Source of the DNA: Dehalococcoidia bacterium
GTDB lineage: Bacteria; Chloroflexota; Dehalococcoidia; Lucifugimonadales; Lucifugimonadaceae
Length of the DNA stretch: 64,000 nucleotides
Direction: 5' to 3'
Assembly: GCA_029940375.1 (NCBI GenBank)
Contig: JAPYUX010000002.1
Span: 145,880-209,879 of the forward strand
In this document: piece after piece, positions 8,153 through 17,003 of the stretch
Position numbering within the stretch: the stretch's first letter is position 1
Layout of the letters: the number at the start of each line of letters is the position of its first letter
The notes under the pieces: generated by a model
The model's input: only the letters and a program-made list of their open reading frames with translations
Told to the model about the DNA's origin: nothing
The model's database searches: none
Program-made: the position numbers and the translations under genes

Positions 8153-9049
8153 TTAGAATTCCATAAATTTTATAGAACTGTCTATAATCACGAAACTCAT
8201 TATTATAAAAAGATATAAAAGAGAAAAAACATAAGTAGATTTAGCCTCTTTTTTATTTGCTATCTTAAATAATTTAAAAGATTTGTAAATAAATATCCCT
8301 CCAAATAACACGGAAGATATCATAAAAAGCCATCCTAAAGAATTAGCCACCACGCCAGTTAATAAAGTAATTAGAAGTAAAATAATACTGTACAAAAAAA
8401 TTTGTAAAGCAGTGTTTTTTATACCTTTAACCACTGGAAGCATTGGAATTTTTGCTTTTTCATAATCATCTTTTATCATAATTGCGAGTGCCCAAAAATG
8501 CGGAGGAGTCCAGAAAAAAATTATCAAAAATAAATATAAAGCTTCTAAAGTTATGGAATTACTTATAGCAGCATAACCAACCAATGGAGGAATTGCACCA
8601 GCTGCTCCTCCAACAACAATATTTTGAACAGTTCTTTGTTTGATATATAAAGTGTAAAAACCTACATACAAAAAAGAACCTAGAAGCGCCAACAAAGCTG
8701 CAAGTAAATTATTTATTGTGAATAAAACAAGGAATGAAGCCAATATAAGAATAATTCCAAACCCCAATGCATTTTTAGGTTTTATCTTCCCTTCAACTAT
8801 AGGTCTATTTTTTGTTCTACCCATATTTTTATCTATATCTTTTTCGAAGTACATATTTAACGCAGATGAGCCTCCAGCTGCAAAATATCCTCCAAGTAAT
8901 AATCCAGTAAAACTTATCATATTTGGGACTCCTCTCTCCGCTAAAAATGCACCACTGAAACTAGAAAAAACAAGTAATGTTTGCACTTTTGGCTTTGTGA
9001 GCAAAAAATAATTATTGATTACTGAGAAATATTTATTTGCTAATCTCAT
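8153..9049 (-). CDS. ctaB: Protoheme IX farnesyltransferase (heme O synthase)
   Basis: The enzyme adds a farnesyl group to heme b, giving heme O for terminal oxidases. The 298-aa protein has about eight or nine membrane segments of the UbiA fold. The prenyl-diphosphate binding motif NMYFEKDIDKNMGRTKNRP (NxxxDxxxD) and a second acidic motif DDYEKAKIPMLP are present. It overlaps ctaA by 4 nt in an ATGA arrangement, so the two heme-modifying steps are translated together. No cytochrome oxidase subunit genes are in the window. Its presence argues for aerobic respiration. Confidence 0.95.
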   Translation of the reverse strand: MRLANKYFSVINNYFLLTKPKVQTLLVFSSFSGAFLAERGVPNMISFTGLLLGGYFAAGGSSALNMYFEKDIDKNMGRTKNRPIVEGKIKPKNALGFGIILILASFLVLFTINNLLAALLALLGSFLYVGFYTLYIKQRTVQNIVVGGAAGAIPPLVGYAAISNSITLEALYLFLIIFFWTPPHFWALAIMIKDDYEKAKIPMLPVVKGIKNTALQIFLYSIILLLITLLTGVVANSLGWLFMISSVLFGGIFIYKSFKLFKIANKKEAKSTYVFSLLYLFIIMSFVIIDSSIKFMEF

Positions 9050-9957
9050 CTTTGTATGTCTTGCTTATTTATTTTATAGTCTCTAATAGCGATTATTATA
9101 ACCACTGATAGCATCCATGTAAGTGTTGCTAAAGACAAATGAAGCGTTCTTGCCCAAACGGTAAATTCTGTTAGCGGTATTAAAGCTCCGCTGAAAAATT
9201 GAGATAATCCTATAATTAAAAATAACTTTCCAATTTTACTCGCGAAAGTAGATGGAAAATACTTCATTAAATTATAGTTAATAATGATTAAATAATAAAT
9301 TAGTCCAATAGAAATGATTCTGTGTACCATATGTATCCATTGGGAAGAATGCTTAGGGAGGAAATAATCAGAGCATAGAGGCCATTTATAACATACTGCC
9401 CCTGCTTGCTGCCATACCATATAAGCTCCTGACAAAATAGTAACTAATGTGAAGACAGCTGATGTGATGGCTAAAAATTTTATTTTATTCCCAAAATTAG
9501 ACTCGGGCTTTATGGTTTCTAAGCTTATACCCGATGTCATGAGAGCAGCAATTATTAAAGCTCCTGCCAAATGAAGAGTTCTTATAGCAGGATCTAAATC
9601 CGATAAAACAACTATCCCGCCTATGCCTCCTACAACAACAATTAGTATTAGAGAAATGGTATAAATAATAGTTATGTTGTTAAATTTTTTGTATATCAAA
9701 AAGGAGAAAATCAAAACAGAAATAGAGACTAGCCCAAATAATGTTCCAGAAGTTCTATGACTCCATTCTATAATAGCATTTATATCATTTAGAGGAGGAA
9801 TCCATGATCCAAAACAAGTTGGCCAATCAGGACACCCGTCTCCTGATCCCGTAACTCTGGTGAAAGCACCACAGGTAGGTTGAAAAAAAGAAAAGAAGCA
9901 GCCTAAGGCAGCAAAAATTAAGAAAACTTTTCTTTTTTCTTTGTTTTTATTCGACAT
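9046..9957 (-). CDS. ctaA: Heme A synthase (CtaA/Cox15)
   Basis: The enzyme oxidises the C8 methyl group of heme O to give heme A for aa3-type oxidases. The 303-aa protein has eight membrane segments in two four-helix halves. Heme-ligand histidines are seen in EWSHR, LHLAG, MVHR and LHLS. Cysteine pairs occur in both extracytoplasmic loops: CPDWPTC in the first half and CYKWPLC in the second. These match the Cys-pair type of CtaA, in which they are proposed to form disulfides. It is first in the ctaA-ctaB pair and is divergent from tsaD (86 nt between). Confidence 0.94.
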   Translation of the reverse strand: MSNKNKEKRKVFLIFAALGCFFSFFQPTCGAFTRVTGSGDGCPDWPTCFGSWIPPLNDINAIIEWSHRTSGTLFGLVSISVLIFSFLIYKKFNNITIIYTISLILIVVVGGIGGIVVLSDLDPAIRTLHLAGALIIAALMTSGISLETIKPESNFGNKIKFLAITSAVFTLVTILSGAYMVWQQAGAVCYKWPLCSDYFLPKHSSQWIHMVHRIISIGLIYYLIIINYNLMKYFPSTFASKIGKLFLIIGLSQFFSGALIPLTEFTVWARTLHLSLATLTWMLSVVIIIAIRDYKINKQDIQR

Positions 9958-10043
9958 ATTTTAATTACACTAGATATTAGAAATTTAAGATATATTAAAT
10001 TTACTCAATTTAATTTAATTAAGTTAATAACAGGAAAAATATT

Positions 10044-11078
10044 ATGGCAATATTAGGTATAGAAACTTCTTGCGATGAAACAGCTTGTGGCATAATCAAT
10101 TTAGACGGAAAAGTTCTTAGCAATGTGGTGGCTTCTCAAATAAATACTCATGCTCCATATGGAGGCATTATACCCGAATTAGCTTCGAGAGCACATTTAA
10201 TAAATATTTATAAAGTATATAAGCAAACGCTCAAAGAATCGAAAATCTCATCAGAAGATATAAAGGCAGTTGCAGTAACTTATGGGCCAGGATTGGCAGG
10301 ATCTCTATTGGTAGGTATAAATTTTGCAAAAGGATTATCAATGTCTTTAGATGTACCCTTGATAGGAGTTAACCATCTCGAGGGACATATTATGGCTGCT
10401 TTAATTAGAAATAACAAGCTTATTTTAGATCTTGATAATTCATTTTTTCCAAGTCTTTGTTTATTGATTTCTGGTGGACACACCGAACTTATTTTAATGA
10501 AATCATATGATAACTTTTCACTAATTGGTCAAACTAGAGATGATGCAGTTGGAGAAGCATATGATAAAGTATCTAGGTTGTTGGGTCTTGGATATCCAGG
10601 GGGCCCAATAATTGAAAAAATGGCAAAAAATTTTTCAAATAAAAATAGATATGTTTTACCAAGATCTTGGCTTAATGATAGTTATGAATTTAGTTTTAGT
10701 GGTCTAAAAACTGCAACAATGAATTTGGCTGACAAAGAACTTTTTTCAAATAACTTAAACAAAGTGGAAACACGAAAGACTATTTCAGATATATCCTATG
10801 CCTTTCAAGAATCAGTATTTGATGTTTTATATTCTAAAACAACAAATGCTGCCAAAGAATTTAGTTGTAATAACATTTTGATATCAGGAGGAGTAGCAGC
10901 AAATGGTTTTTTGAGAGAAAATTTTTCATCTCAGAGTTCATTTAAAATTATTTTCCCCGAGAAACAATTGTGTACTGATAACGGAATAATGATAGCTTCT
11001 AGAGGTTTGATAGACTATCTAAAAAATAAAAAATTAGATGAAAATTTGGAAGTTACTCCTCAATTGAATATTTTATGA
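10044..11078 (+). CDS. tsaD: tRNA N6-adenosine threonylcarbamoyltransferase TsaD
   Basis: TsaD transfers the threonylcarbamoyl group to A37 of ANN-decoding tRNAs, working with TsaB and TsaE. The 344-aa protein starts with the characteristic ILGIETSCDETA. The metal-binding HLEGH motif (HxxxH), the LISGGHTE motif and the C-terminal ISGGVAANGFLR and CTDNGIMIA motifs are all present. A Shine-Dalgarno-like CAGGA lies upstream of the ATG. It is a single gene, with ctaA divergent and the following gene convergent. tsaB and tsaE are not in the window. Confidence 0.97.
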   Translation: MAILGIETSCDETACGIINLDGKVLSNVVASQINTHAPYGGIIPELASRAHLINIYKVYKQTLKESKISSEDIKAVAVTYGPGLAGSLLVGINFAKGLSMSLDVPLIGVNHLEGHIMAALIRNNKLILDLDNSFFPSLCLLISGGHTELILMKSYDNFSLIGQTRDDAVGEAYDKVSRLLGLGYPGGPIIEKMAKNFSNKNRYVLPRSWLNDSYEFSFSGLKTATMNLADKELFSNNLNKVETRKTISDISYAFQESVFDVLYSKTTNAAKEFSCNNILISGGVAANGFLRENFSSQSSFKIIFPEKQLCTDNGIMIASRGLIDYLKNKKLDENLEVTPQLNIL

Positions 11079-11110
11079 TTTTTTTGTTTTTACTGTTAAA
11101 AAAATAAAAA

Positions 11111-11527
11111 TTACATTTCTTTGGTTATCTCTTTTATATTCTTAATAAATTTCCTAACTATAATGATCTTATTTTTAGGGAATTCTATAGAAATCAAATC
11201 TAGATTTGATTTTATTGCTAGTTTCATGTAATTACTTTTAACAAAATAATCTAAAAGGAAAAATGTTGCGCACAAAAAAGACATTATAGATAAAAAGGTA
11301 TTGAAAATATTTTCGAATAAGAAAAACCAAATTATCAAGGATAGCAGGAAGCTTAAAGAAGCCCATATTAATTTTCTATTTGCTAAATTATTTTTATCAA
11401 TGTTAAAGGAGATAATTTTACTTAAATGAATTGCTTTATAAGATTCATCAAAATCTTTATATCTTAAATAATTCCCATTAATGATAACTTTTTTTCCACC
11501 AAAAGATAAATATTTCAATGTTTTCAT
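11111..11527 (-). CDS. Small membrane protein of unknown function (beta-two TM-beta layout)
   Basis: I do not recognise this 138-aa protein with certainty. It has about 50 N-terminal residues predicted to be mostly beta strands. Two adjacent hydrophobic segments follow (about 55-72 and 75-93). The C-terminal part is again beta-rich and ends in a helix (KFIKNIKEITKEM). This layout resembles the PH-like DUF6232-type membrane proteins, but that is only a resemblance. The ATG follows the aldolase stop with no gap, so it is in the dehydratase-aldolase operon and may be a membrane partner or merely a passenger. Confidence 0.6.
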   Translation of the reverse strand: MKTLKYLSFGGKKVIINGNYLRYKDFDESYKAIHLSKIISFNIDKNNLANRKLIWASLSFLLSLIIWFFLFENIFNTFLSIMSFLCATFFLLDYFVKSNYMKLAIKSNLDLISIEFPKNKIIIVRKFIKNIKEITKEM

Positions 11528-12259
11528 CTAGCTATTCTTTTCCACAAATGTTCGGGCATTGTCTAGCATCAGTGTATGAATATCAGTAGTGTTTGTAATA
11601 TCACTAGCTACAATTTTCTTTTGTTTTCTTGCTTTATCATCGATTTTTTTTGTCAACTGAACTCTTTCTTTATGATCAGGTTCTCCTGGCAAACCCATTG
11701 AAGCTGCAAGATCATTTGGCCCTCCAGTTATTCCTGATAAACCTTCTACAGACAATATTCCATCAAGATTTTCCCATCCTTTGACTGACTCTATTTGACC
11801 AATTACAAGCATATTTTTGTTAGACCATTTAGCAAATTCTAGTTTCCCTCCATAAGTTTTGAGTTTTTTGTCATCATTAAACTCTGTTCCCCTACCTCCT
11901 CCCCAAGATCTTTTACCATGAGGAGGAAACAAGCAAGCATCAGCAAAACTTTGAGCTTGTTCTTTATTTTCTATATGAGGTCCAGTTATACCCTGTACTC
12001 CTCGATCAAGAAATAAATTAATCCAATAAGGAGAACAGTCTGGGACTCTGGCTGTTACTGACATCCCGTAACCATTTGCAACTCTACATATGTCATCTAT
12101 TGATTCAGGAGTAAAATATCCATGTTCTCCATCACAATTTATTGCATCAAATCCTACATGATGAGCCATTTCTACTAAATGTAAAGAGGGGAAAGTAAGC
12201 CCAAATATGTTGGCTTTTTTATCATTATTAAATTTGTTTATGATCGTATTTTCTATCAT
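11528..12259 (-). CDS. HpcH/HpaI-family class II aldolase
   Basis: Members of this family reversibly cleave 2-keto-3-deoxy (or 4-hydroxy-2-oxo) acids to pyruvate and an aldehyde, using a divalent metal. The 243-aa length is typical. Visible motifs are NCDGEHGYF (catalytic His region), the Arg of TARVPD, the metal Glu of IGQIES and the metal Asp of GGPNDLAASMG. AAGGA precedes the ATG. The gene starts 23 nt after an enolase-superfamily dehydratase, which would supply a 2-keto-3-deoxy sugar acid, so the two probably act in sequence. The exact substrate cannot be read from the sequence. Confidence 0.9.
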   Translation of the reverse strand: MIENTIINKFNNDKKANIFGLTFPSLHLVEMAHHVGFDAINCDGEHGYFTPESIDDICRVANGYGMSVTARVPDCSPYWINLFLDRGVQGITGPHIENKEQAQSFADACLFPPHGKRSWGGGRGTEFNDDKKLKTYGGKLEFAKWSNKNMLVIGQIESVKGWENLDGILSVEGLSGITGGPNDLAASMGLPGEPDHKERVQLTKKIDDKARKQKKIVASDITNTTDIHTLMLDNARTFVEKNS

Positions 12260-12282
12260 TGTTTTTCCTTAATAATCAAATT

Positions 12283-13440
12283 TTAAATCTTTTTAGTAGC
12301 CCCACCTCTTGATAAAGGTTTATTTAAAGGAGGATGTTTTTTTATTTCATTTTCATTCATTGTTAATCCCAATCCTGGCTTGTTATTTATAGTAACATAA
12401 CCATTTTTTTGACGAGGGAATCCAGTAAACACTTTAAAGTATTGAGGAGAGTAAAATTCTGCGTGATATTCCATTATTTCAAAATTCAAAATGGATTTAC
12501 TCAAGTGCATCTCAGCTATCGCTCCAACAGGAGAGCATGTATTATGAGGTGCAATCGTAACATGCTTAGATTCAGCAAGAATGGCTATTTTTTTCAATTC
12601 TGTTATCCCTCCAGCATTTGCTATGTCAGGTTGTAATACATCGGCTGCATTCTTTTCTAGAATTTCAGAGAAAGGAAACTTTGTATATAATCTCTCACCC
12701 GTTGCTATAGGAACCTTAACTTTTTCTCTAACCTGTTTTAATTCATCTATTTTTTCCTCTGAAACGGGTTCTTCGTAAAAAAGAGGATCATATTTTTTTA
12801 TCATATCTCCTATTTTTATAGCGTTCATAACATTAAATTTTGCATGAGCTTCTATTAGGATTTCTATATTTTTCCCCACTGTTTCTCTTACTGATTTGAT
12901 TCGATTTTCCGCTAAATATAATTCTTCTTTTGAAATTTTGTAAAAATTATCTTGACCAAAAGGGTCAAATTTTAATGCTTTATAGCCCATTTGTATAACT
13001 TTTCTTGATTCATTGGCATTTTGCTCTGGTGTCCCTGGGTTGGTATACCAACCATTTGCATAAACTAATAATTTGTCTCTTTGAGAACCTCCTAAGAGCT
13101 TATATATAGGCAAATTTAAAATTTTTCCCTTAATATCCCATAGGGCTATATCTAATCCAGAAATCGAAGTAGACGAGATCCTTCCTCCTCTTTGCATTGA
13201 GTTATTATACATATTTAACCAAAGTGCTTCGGTATTTATAGGATCTTCTTCTTTAAGAAATTTTTCAAAAAGATATTTTGTTTCTTCTATAATGATCTCA
13301 TCTTCTCCTAAAGAACTAGCATCTCCTAATCCAAATATTTCAGGATCATTGGTCTTAATAATCGGAATTAACCAGTTCCTAGAAGCATTATGATGTTTAG
13401 CAGAAAACCTTCTAAACTCTAAATCAGTAATTTTATGCAT
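12283..13440 (-). CDS. Mandelate racemase / enolase superfamily protein (probable sugar-acid dehydratase)
   Basis: This is a 385-aa enolase-superfamily protein. It has an N-terminal capping domain with GGRISSTSISGLDIALWDIKGK, then the barrel. The barrel motifs are ALKFDPFG, IEAHAKF (metal residue plus catalytic His), LFYEEP, ATGERLY, QPDIANAGGITE and APHNTCSP (catalytic His). The arrangement resembles the D-galactonate/mannonate dehydratase subgroup, so sugar-acid dehydration is likely. A TTG at 13464 is also in frame, but ATG at 13440 has AAGGA 9 nt upstream and gives the usual start. It is the first gene of a three-gene unit with the aldolase and a membrane protein. Confidence 0.88.
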   Translation of the reverse strand: MHKITDLEFRRFSAKHHNASRNWLIPIIKTNDPEIFGLGDASSLGEDEIIIEETKYLFEKFLKEEDPINTEALWLNMYNNSMQRGGRISSTSISGLDIALWDIKGKILNLPIYKLLGGSQRDKLLVYANGWYTNPGTPEQNANESRKVIQMGYKALKFDPFGQDNFYKISKEELYLAENRIKSVRETVGKNIEILIEAHAKFNVMNAIKIGDMIKKYDPLFYEEPVSEEKIDELKQVREKVKVPIATGERLYTKFPFSEILEKNAADVLQPDIANAGGITELKKIAILAESKHVTIAPHNTCSPVGAIAEMHLSKSILNFEIMEYHAEFYSPQYFKVFTGFPRQKNGYVTINNKPGLGLTMNENEIKKHPPLNKPLSRGGATKKI

Positions 13441-13651
13441 TTTATAAATTCCTTCGTTTTTCAAGTAATAAAAATCAATGTATTTATTGTTACCCTAAGA
13501 ACAGTATAATGTGGAAAAATTACATCTGCTAAATAACTTTTTTAGGATAATCAATTTTATTAATGAAATTTAATAGCATTTTACGAATAAATTACATATA
13601 AATAAGAGCAAAAACATAACTAAAAATTGGACATTAAAGCTCTTTGCAGTG

Positions 13652-13681
13652 TTGACACATAATATAGATAAAGAGTATGCT
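13652..13681 (+). promoter_or_regulatory. Candidate sigma70-type promoter of the substrate-binding protein gene
   Basis: A perfect TTGACA (13652-13657) is followed after 18 nt by TATGCT (13676-13681). This would give a leader of about 130 nt before the ATG at 13820. The -35 match is strong and the -10 moderate; no start-site data exist. Confidence 0.5.
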
Positions 13682-13700
13682 CAAATGATACTGGCAGTTT

Positions 13701-13759
13701 GTAACAGTTACGCTTGGATTTGTTAATAAATAAGTCGAAGCGAAATAAGTTATATAACT
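13701..13759 (+). promoter_or_regulatory. Two short palindromes downstream of the importer promoter (possible operators)
   Basis: GTAACAGTTAC (13701-13711) and AGTTATATAACT (13748-13759) are both perfect inverted repeats. They share the half-site GTTA/TAAC, with centres about 48 bp apart, just downstream of the candidate promoter. Binding by a repressor is a guess from the symmetry and position. Confidence 0.35.
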
Positions 13760-13778
13760 GCTAAAACAATAACTAAAA

Positions 13779-13798
13779 TCCGTTGGTATTCCAGCGGA
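13779..13798 (+). promoter_or_regulatory. Leader hairpin just upstream of the SBP ribosome binding site
   Basis: TCCGTTGG (13779-13786) and CCAGCGGA (13791-13798) form an 8-bp stem with one U·G pair and a TATT loop. It ends 8 nt before the GGAGG Shine-Dalgarno at 13807-13811. It could stabilise the 5' end of this mRNA or modulate translation; the fold is seen, the role is inferred. Confidence 0.55.
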
Positions 13799-13819
13799 GA
13801 AGGTTTGGAGGAAATTTTT

Positions 13820-15910
13820 ATGAGTATGAATATACTACGTAAATCCGGCTTATTAGTAGGTTTACTTGTTGCTTCAATGCTTATGGTTATGGGAATTGCT
13901 TGTGGTGGTTCTGATGCGCCTGAACGGTCATCACCTGCTGCAAAATCTGCTCCCGCACCAAAAGCACCTGTAGCACCTGCACCTGCTGCCAAAGCCGCTG
14001 CCCCAGCTGCTCCAGCTAAAGCTGCTGCACCTAAAGCTGCTGCTCCAGCTAAAAAAGCTGCGAGCCCTGCAACTAAAGCTGCTGCTAAGAAAGCTGCACC
14101 AGCCAAAGCCGCCGCACCGAGTGGTCCTAGTGGGAAGCTTATAAGAGCTCACCACGAGGTAAACCCTGTCTTTGGAACACCATGGTCAGGTCCATATAAA
14201 TGGTCTGCTGCTGATTTGATAGGTATTGGGGAACACCTTTTCTATTTTGATAAAGGTAATGCTATGACACCTCAGATGGCAAAATCATGGTCTGTTGACC
14301 CTGCAGGAACGAAAGTCACTATTGAACTTAACAAAGGAATGAAGTGGCAATCTCCTAAAGGATTTGAAGATACTGACTTTGGTGAAGCTGATGCTGATAG
14401 TCTAGTAAAATGGTTTAACACCGTTAACGGTACAGTTAACCCTGATAGTTCTTACCCAGATTCTGGTGACTTAGGAGCTATTTTCACTAAGGCTGTAAAA
14501 ACCGGTGATTACACATTCACAGTTGGATTGGTAAGTCCAGTATTTTTCTGTTTACCACTTTCTGAGTTTGGATGTTTGGGTGCTGCTCCTGTAATTGGTT
14601 CAACAGAACACGTTGACCAAATGGGTGCTGACTGGGCTAGTAAACACGCTGTTATGACAGGACCATACATACATGGTGATTGTAACGCTGGAGACAGATG
14701 TTCAGTGTACGCTGTTGAAGACCATTGGAGAGCTACGCCAAATGTAGCCGAAATTGAAGTAATTCAGGTGCCTGAAGCTCAAACTCAGGTTGCTATGTTA
14801 AAGTCTGGTGAAGTTGATATGGCTGTAGTTGACTATAAACTACTTGCTGATGTTGTAAAAGGCTCTGACAAATTACGATTCCTAGAGACTATGCCAGGTG
14901 GATATGTTGGACAATCAATCATATTCCCGGGAAACCTTTGGGAAGAAACTCATGCCAGAAGTGGTGAAGCATTGAATGCTTGGGATTCTCCTGCATATGA
15001 CAAAGATGTCGCATGGATCGGAGACCCATGGCAAGTTGATTCATACCACGAAGGAAGTACTGACTCATCAGTTGTTAGATATACTGATACAGACAACCCA
15101 GCAGGTATGAGTGACATGGAACAAGCTAGACTAGTAAGACTAGCTCTTTCCACAGCTTTGGATAGAGCTGCCATTAATGATGTACTTCTTAATGGAATTG
15201 GAACACCTATATATTCAGAATATATGGGACCAGAATATCCAGGTTGGGATCCAACTAGAGACACTGGTGTATGGGATGCTACTGGAAACAAGACATCCGA
15301 GACCGGTGGAGTAATACACAAATTGCCTGATGGAGACGTCGTGGCTGCTGGTGCATTACTTGACCAAGCTGGTTACCCACTAGTTGATGGTAAAAGAGCA
15401 ATTGATGGCTTAGTACTACAAGCTTATGCAGCTGAAGCAGGTCCTGTAGGACTTGAAGTAGCTGACACAGTTATGAGTGACTGGGCTAGATTAGGAATAG
15501 AAATCTCAGGATTAGTCGAAGACTATGGTGGAGTTATCTCTCCTAGAATGAAGAGAAGAGAACAATACTTACCTGTATTGAAAAACTGTGATGTTCATTC
15601 AAATGTATGGCCTCAAGACTGGCCAATACCTCCAGTTGACACTTCAAGAACACGACCTTCATGGGGTTGTGGATTTGAGTCAAAATTTGGAGCAAAAATG
15701 GTTAGTGACGTATTAATGGAAAAAGATGCTGCCGAGAGAAAAAGAATGCATATTGATTCAGTAGATTACTCAATGTACTGGTTACAATACGCAGGTGTTT
15801 ACCAAGTTCCTAAAGGTATCGTTGTAAACGATAAAATTAAGTCTTGGAATGCTCCTCAACAGCACTATGCTAACGTTTCTAACAATCCAGAATTGATTAT
15901 TCTTAAGTAA
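13820..15910 (+). CDS. ABC transporter family 5 substrate-binding lipoprotein (peptide/nickel type)
   Basis: This 696-aa protein is the extracellular binding component of a DppA/OppA-type importer. A signal sequence (about residues 10-27) ends in the lipobox GIAC, giving lipidated Cys28. Residues 33-105 form a low-complexity linker of almost only Ala, Pro and Lys, recalling histone H1-like tails. The family 5 binding domain follows (GEHLFYFD, MAKSWSVDP, ALSTALDRAAI). The start is ATG at 13820, with GGAGG 8 nt upstream, rather than the in-frame TTG at 13805. Its GC content and codon use look higher and more biased than its neighbours, suggesting high expression. A strong terminator separates it from the permease genes, so the binding protein is probably made in excess. 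The ligand is unknown. Confidence 0.93.
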   Translation: MSMNILRKSGLLVGLLVASMLMVMGIACGGSDAPERSSPAAKSAPAPKAPVAPAPAAKAAAPAAPAKAAAPKAAAPAKKAASPATKAAAKKAAPAKAAAPSGPSGKLIRAHHEVNPVFGTPWSGPYKWSAADLIGIGEHLFYFDKGNAMTPQMAKSWSVDPAGTKVTIELNKGMKWQSPKGFEDTDFGEADADSLVKWFNTVNGTVNPDSSYPDSGDLGAIFTKAVKTGDYTFTVGLVSPVFFCLPLSEFGCLGAAPVIGSTEHVDQMGADWASKHAVMTGPYIHGDCNAGDRCSVYAVEDHWRATPNVAEIEVIQVPEAQTQVAMLKSGEVDMAVVDYKLLADVVKGSDKLRFLETMPGGYVGQSIIFPGNLWEETHARSGEALNAWDSPAYDKDVAWIGDPWQVDSYHEGSTDSSVVRYTDTDNPAGMSDMEQARLVRLALSTALDRAAINDVLLNGIGTPIYSEYMGPEYPGWDPTRDTGVWDATGNKTSETGGVIHKLPDGDVVAAGALLDQAGYPLVDGKRAIDGLVLQAYAAEAGPVGLEVADTVMSDWARLGIEISGLVEDYGGVISPRMKRREQYLPVLKNCDVHSNVWPQDWPIPPVDTSRTRPSWGCGFESKFGAKMVSDVLMEKDAAERKRMHIDSVDYSMYWLQYAGVYQVPKGIVVNDKIKSWNAPQQHYANVSNNPELIILK

Positions 15911-15950
15911 TTAATTGATTCAAACGGATTAGTTTTAATGCTAATTGAGT

Positions 15951-15991
15951 AAAAAAGTGGGAAGAATGCTTTATTTCTTCCCACTTTTTTT
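15951..15991 (+). terminator. Strong Rho-independent terminator between SBP and permease genes
   Basis: Arms 15951-15966 and 15975-15990 are perfectly complementary over 16 bp (core GTGGGAAGAA) with an 8-nt loop, and the 3' arm ends in a T run. It lies 40 nt after the SBP stop. Partial read-through would give the low permease to high binding-protein ratio common in ABC importers. Confidence 0.93.
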
Positions 15992-16034
15992 GTAGCATCT
16001 TTAGATAAATTATATTATTACCCAAGGAGAGTTT

Positions 16035-16988
16035 GTGCTTCGTTTTTTAATAGGAAGATTTTTTTCCTCATTTTTATCAATAATAGGTGCAACTCTCGCT
16101 ATTTTTACGTTAACAAATTTTCATAATGATCCTAGGTTACTTTTTGTTCCAGATAGTGGTAACGGAATAACTCAAGAGCAATGGGACAGATTGGGCGAAA
16201 GGCTTGGAATGAATAAACCTTTCCACCAACGTTATCTTCAATGGATAGGGCGGACTCTAAGAGGAGATCTAGGAATGTCCTTGGCTAGAAGTATGGCAGT
16301 AACCGATATTCTTGCTGCGAAAATACCAGCTACTCTTGAACTGGCTCTGGGAGGATGGGCTTTTGCTATTTTGCTGGGTATCCCTACTGGAGTTATAGCG
16401 GCGGTATATAGGGGTTCGATATGGGATTACATAGCTAGATTTATGGCTTTGGTAGGACAAGCTGCGCCACCTTTCGTTACCGGTCTTATTTTGATATATA
16501 TATTTAATCAATGGATAACACCAGGAGGACATCCTCTATTACCTGCAGGAGGTAGATCGCCAGAATTTGATATTAAAGATTATATTCTTCCGTGTGTAGC
16601 TTTAGGCTGGGGTGCAGCAGCAGCACTTATGAGACTTACGAGATCTTCTATGTTAGAAATTCTGGATTCAGAATACATAAGATTGGCAAGGGCAAAAGGA
16701 GTAAGCTGGTCAACTGTTATATTCAAGCATGCCTTAAGAAATGCGTTGATAGCTCCAGTAACAAGCGCTCTGTTGATTTTTTCAGGATGGTTAAACGGTG
16801 CTTTGGTAGTCGAAATTATATTCTCATGGCCTGGAATTGGTTATGATGCTTTATACAAAGCAGTAAATGACAATGATTTCCCTCTTTTGTTAGGTACTGT
16901 TTTTGTATTTATTCTTATTTATTTGATTTTCGCCACTCTAGCTGACATCGCTTACACAGTAATAGATCCACGAGTCAGATTAAACTAA
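16035..16988 (+). CDS. ABC transporter permease, DppB/OppB type
   Basis: This is a 317-aa inner-membrane permease of a peptide/nickel-type importer with about six membrane segments. It opens with the family start LRFLIGRFFSSFLSIIGATLAIF. It has a short extracytoplasmic segment and the coupling (EAA-like) motif EYIRLARAKGVSWSTVIFKHALRN near residues 215-240, which contacts the ATPase. It starts at GTG (16035) with AAGGAG 5 nt upstream. It is followed by the DppC-type permease after 15 nt. No ATPase genes (DppD/F) follow, so these must be encoded elsewhere or shared. Confidence 0.94.
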   Translation: MLRFLIGRFFSSFLSIIGATLAIFTLTNFHNDPRLLFVPDSGNGITQEQWDRLGERLGMNKPFHQRYLQWIGRTLRGDLGMSLARSMAVTDILAAKIPATLELALGGWAFAILLGIPTGVIAAVYRGSIWDYIARFMALVGQAAPPFVTGLILIYIFNQWITPGGHPLLPAGGRSPEFDIKDYILPCVALGWGAAAALMRLTRSSMLEILDSEYIRLARAKGVSWSTVIFKHALRNALIAPVTSALLIFSGWLNGALVVEIIFSWPGIGYDALYKAVNDNDFPLLLGTVFVFILIYLIFATLADIAYTVIDPRVRLN

Positions 16989-17003
16989 AGAAAGGTTTTT
17001 TAT

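Larger units (their letters stand above)
13441..13819 (+). other. 379-nt divergent intergenic region between dehydratase and importer genes
   Basis: No coding region is seen. The part next to the dehydratase (13441-13650) is plain AT-rich sequence with only weak promoter candidates. The right part carries a sigma70-like promoter (13652-13681), two perfect palindromes and a leader hairpin for the importer gene, listed separately. Confidence 0.7.

Noticed and set aside
13750..14155. Ala-rich and Ser/Cys-rich minus-strand frames opposite the SBP gene
   Set aside because: They are shadows of the Ala/Pro/Lys-coding low-complexity segment; the plus-strand frame has the signal peptide and family domain.
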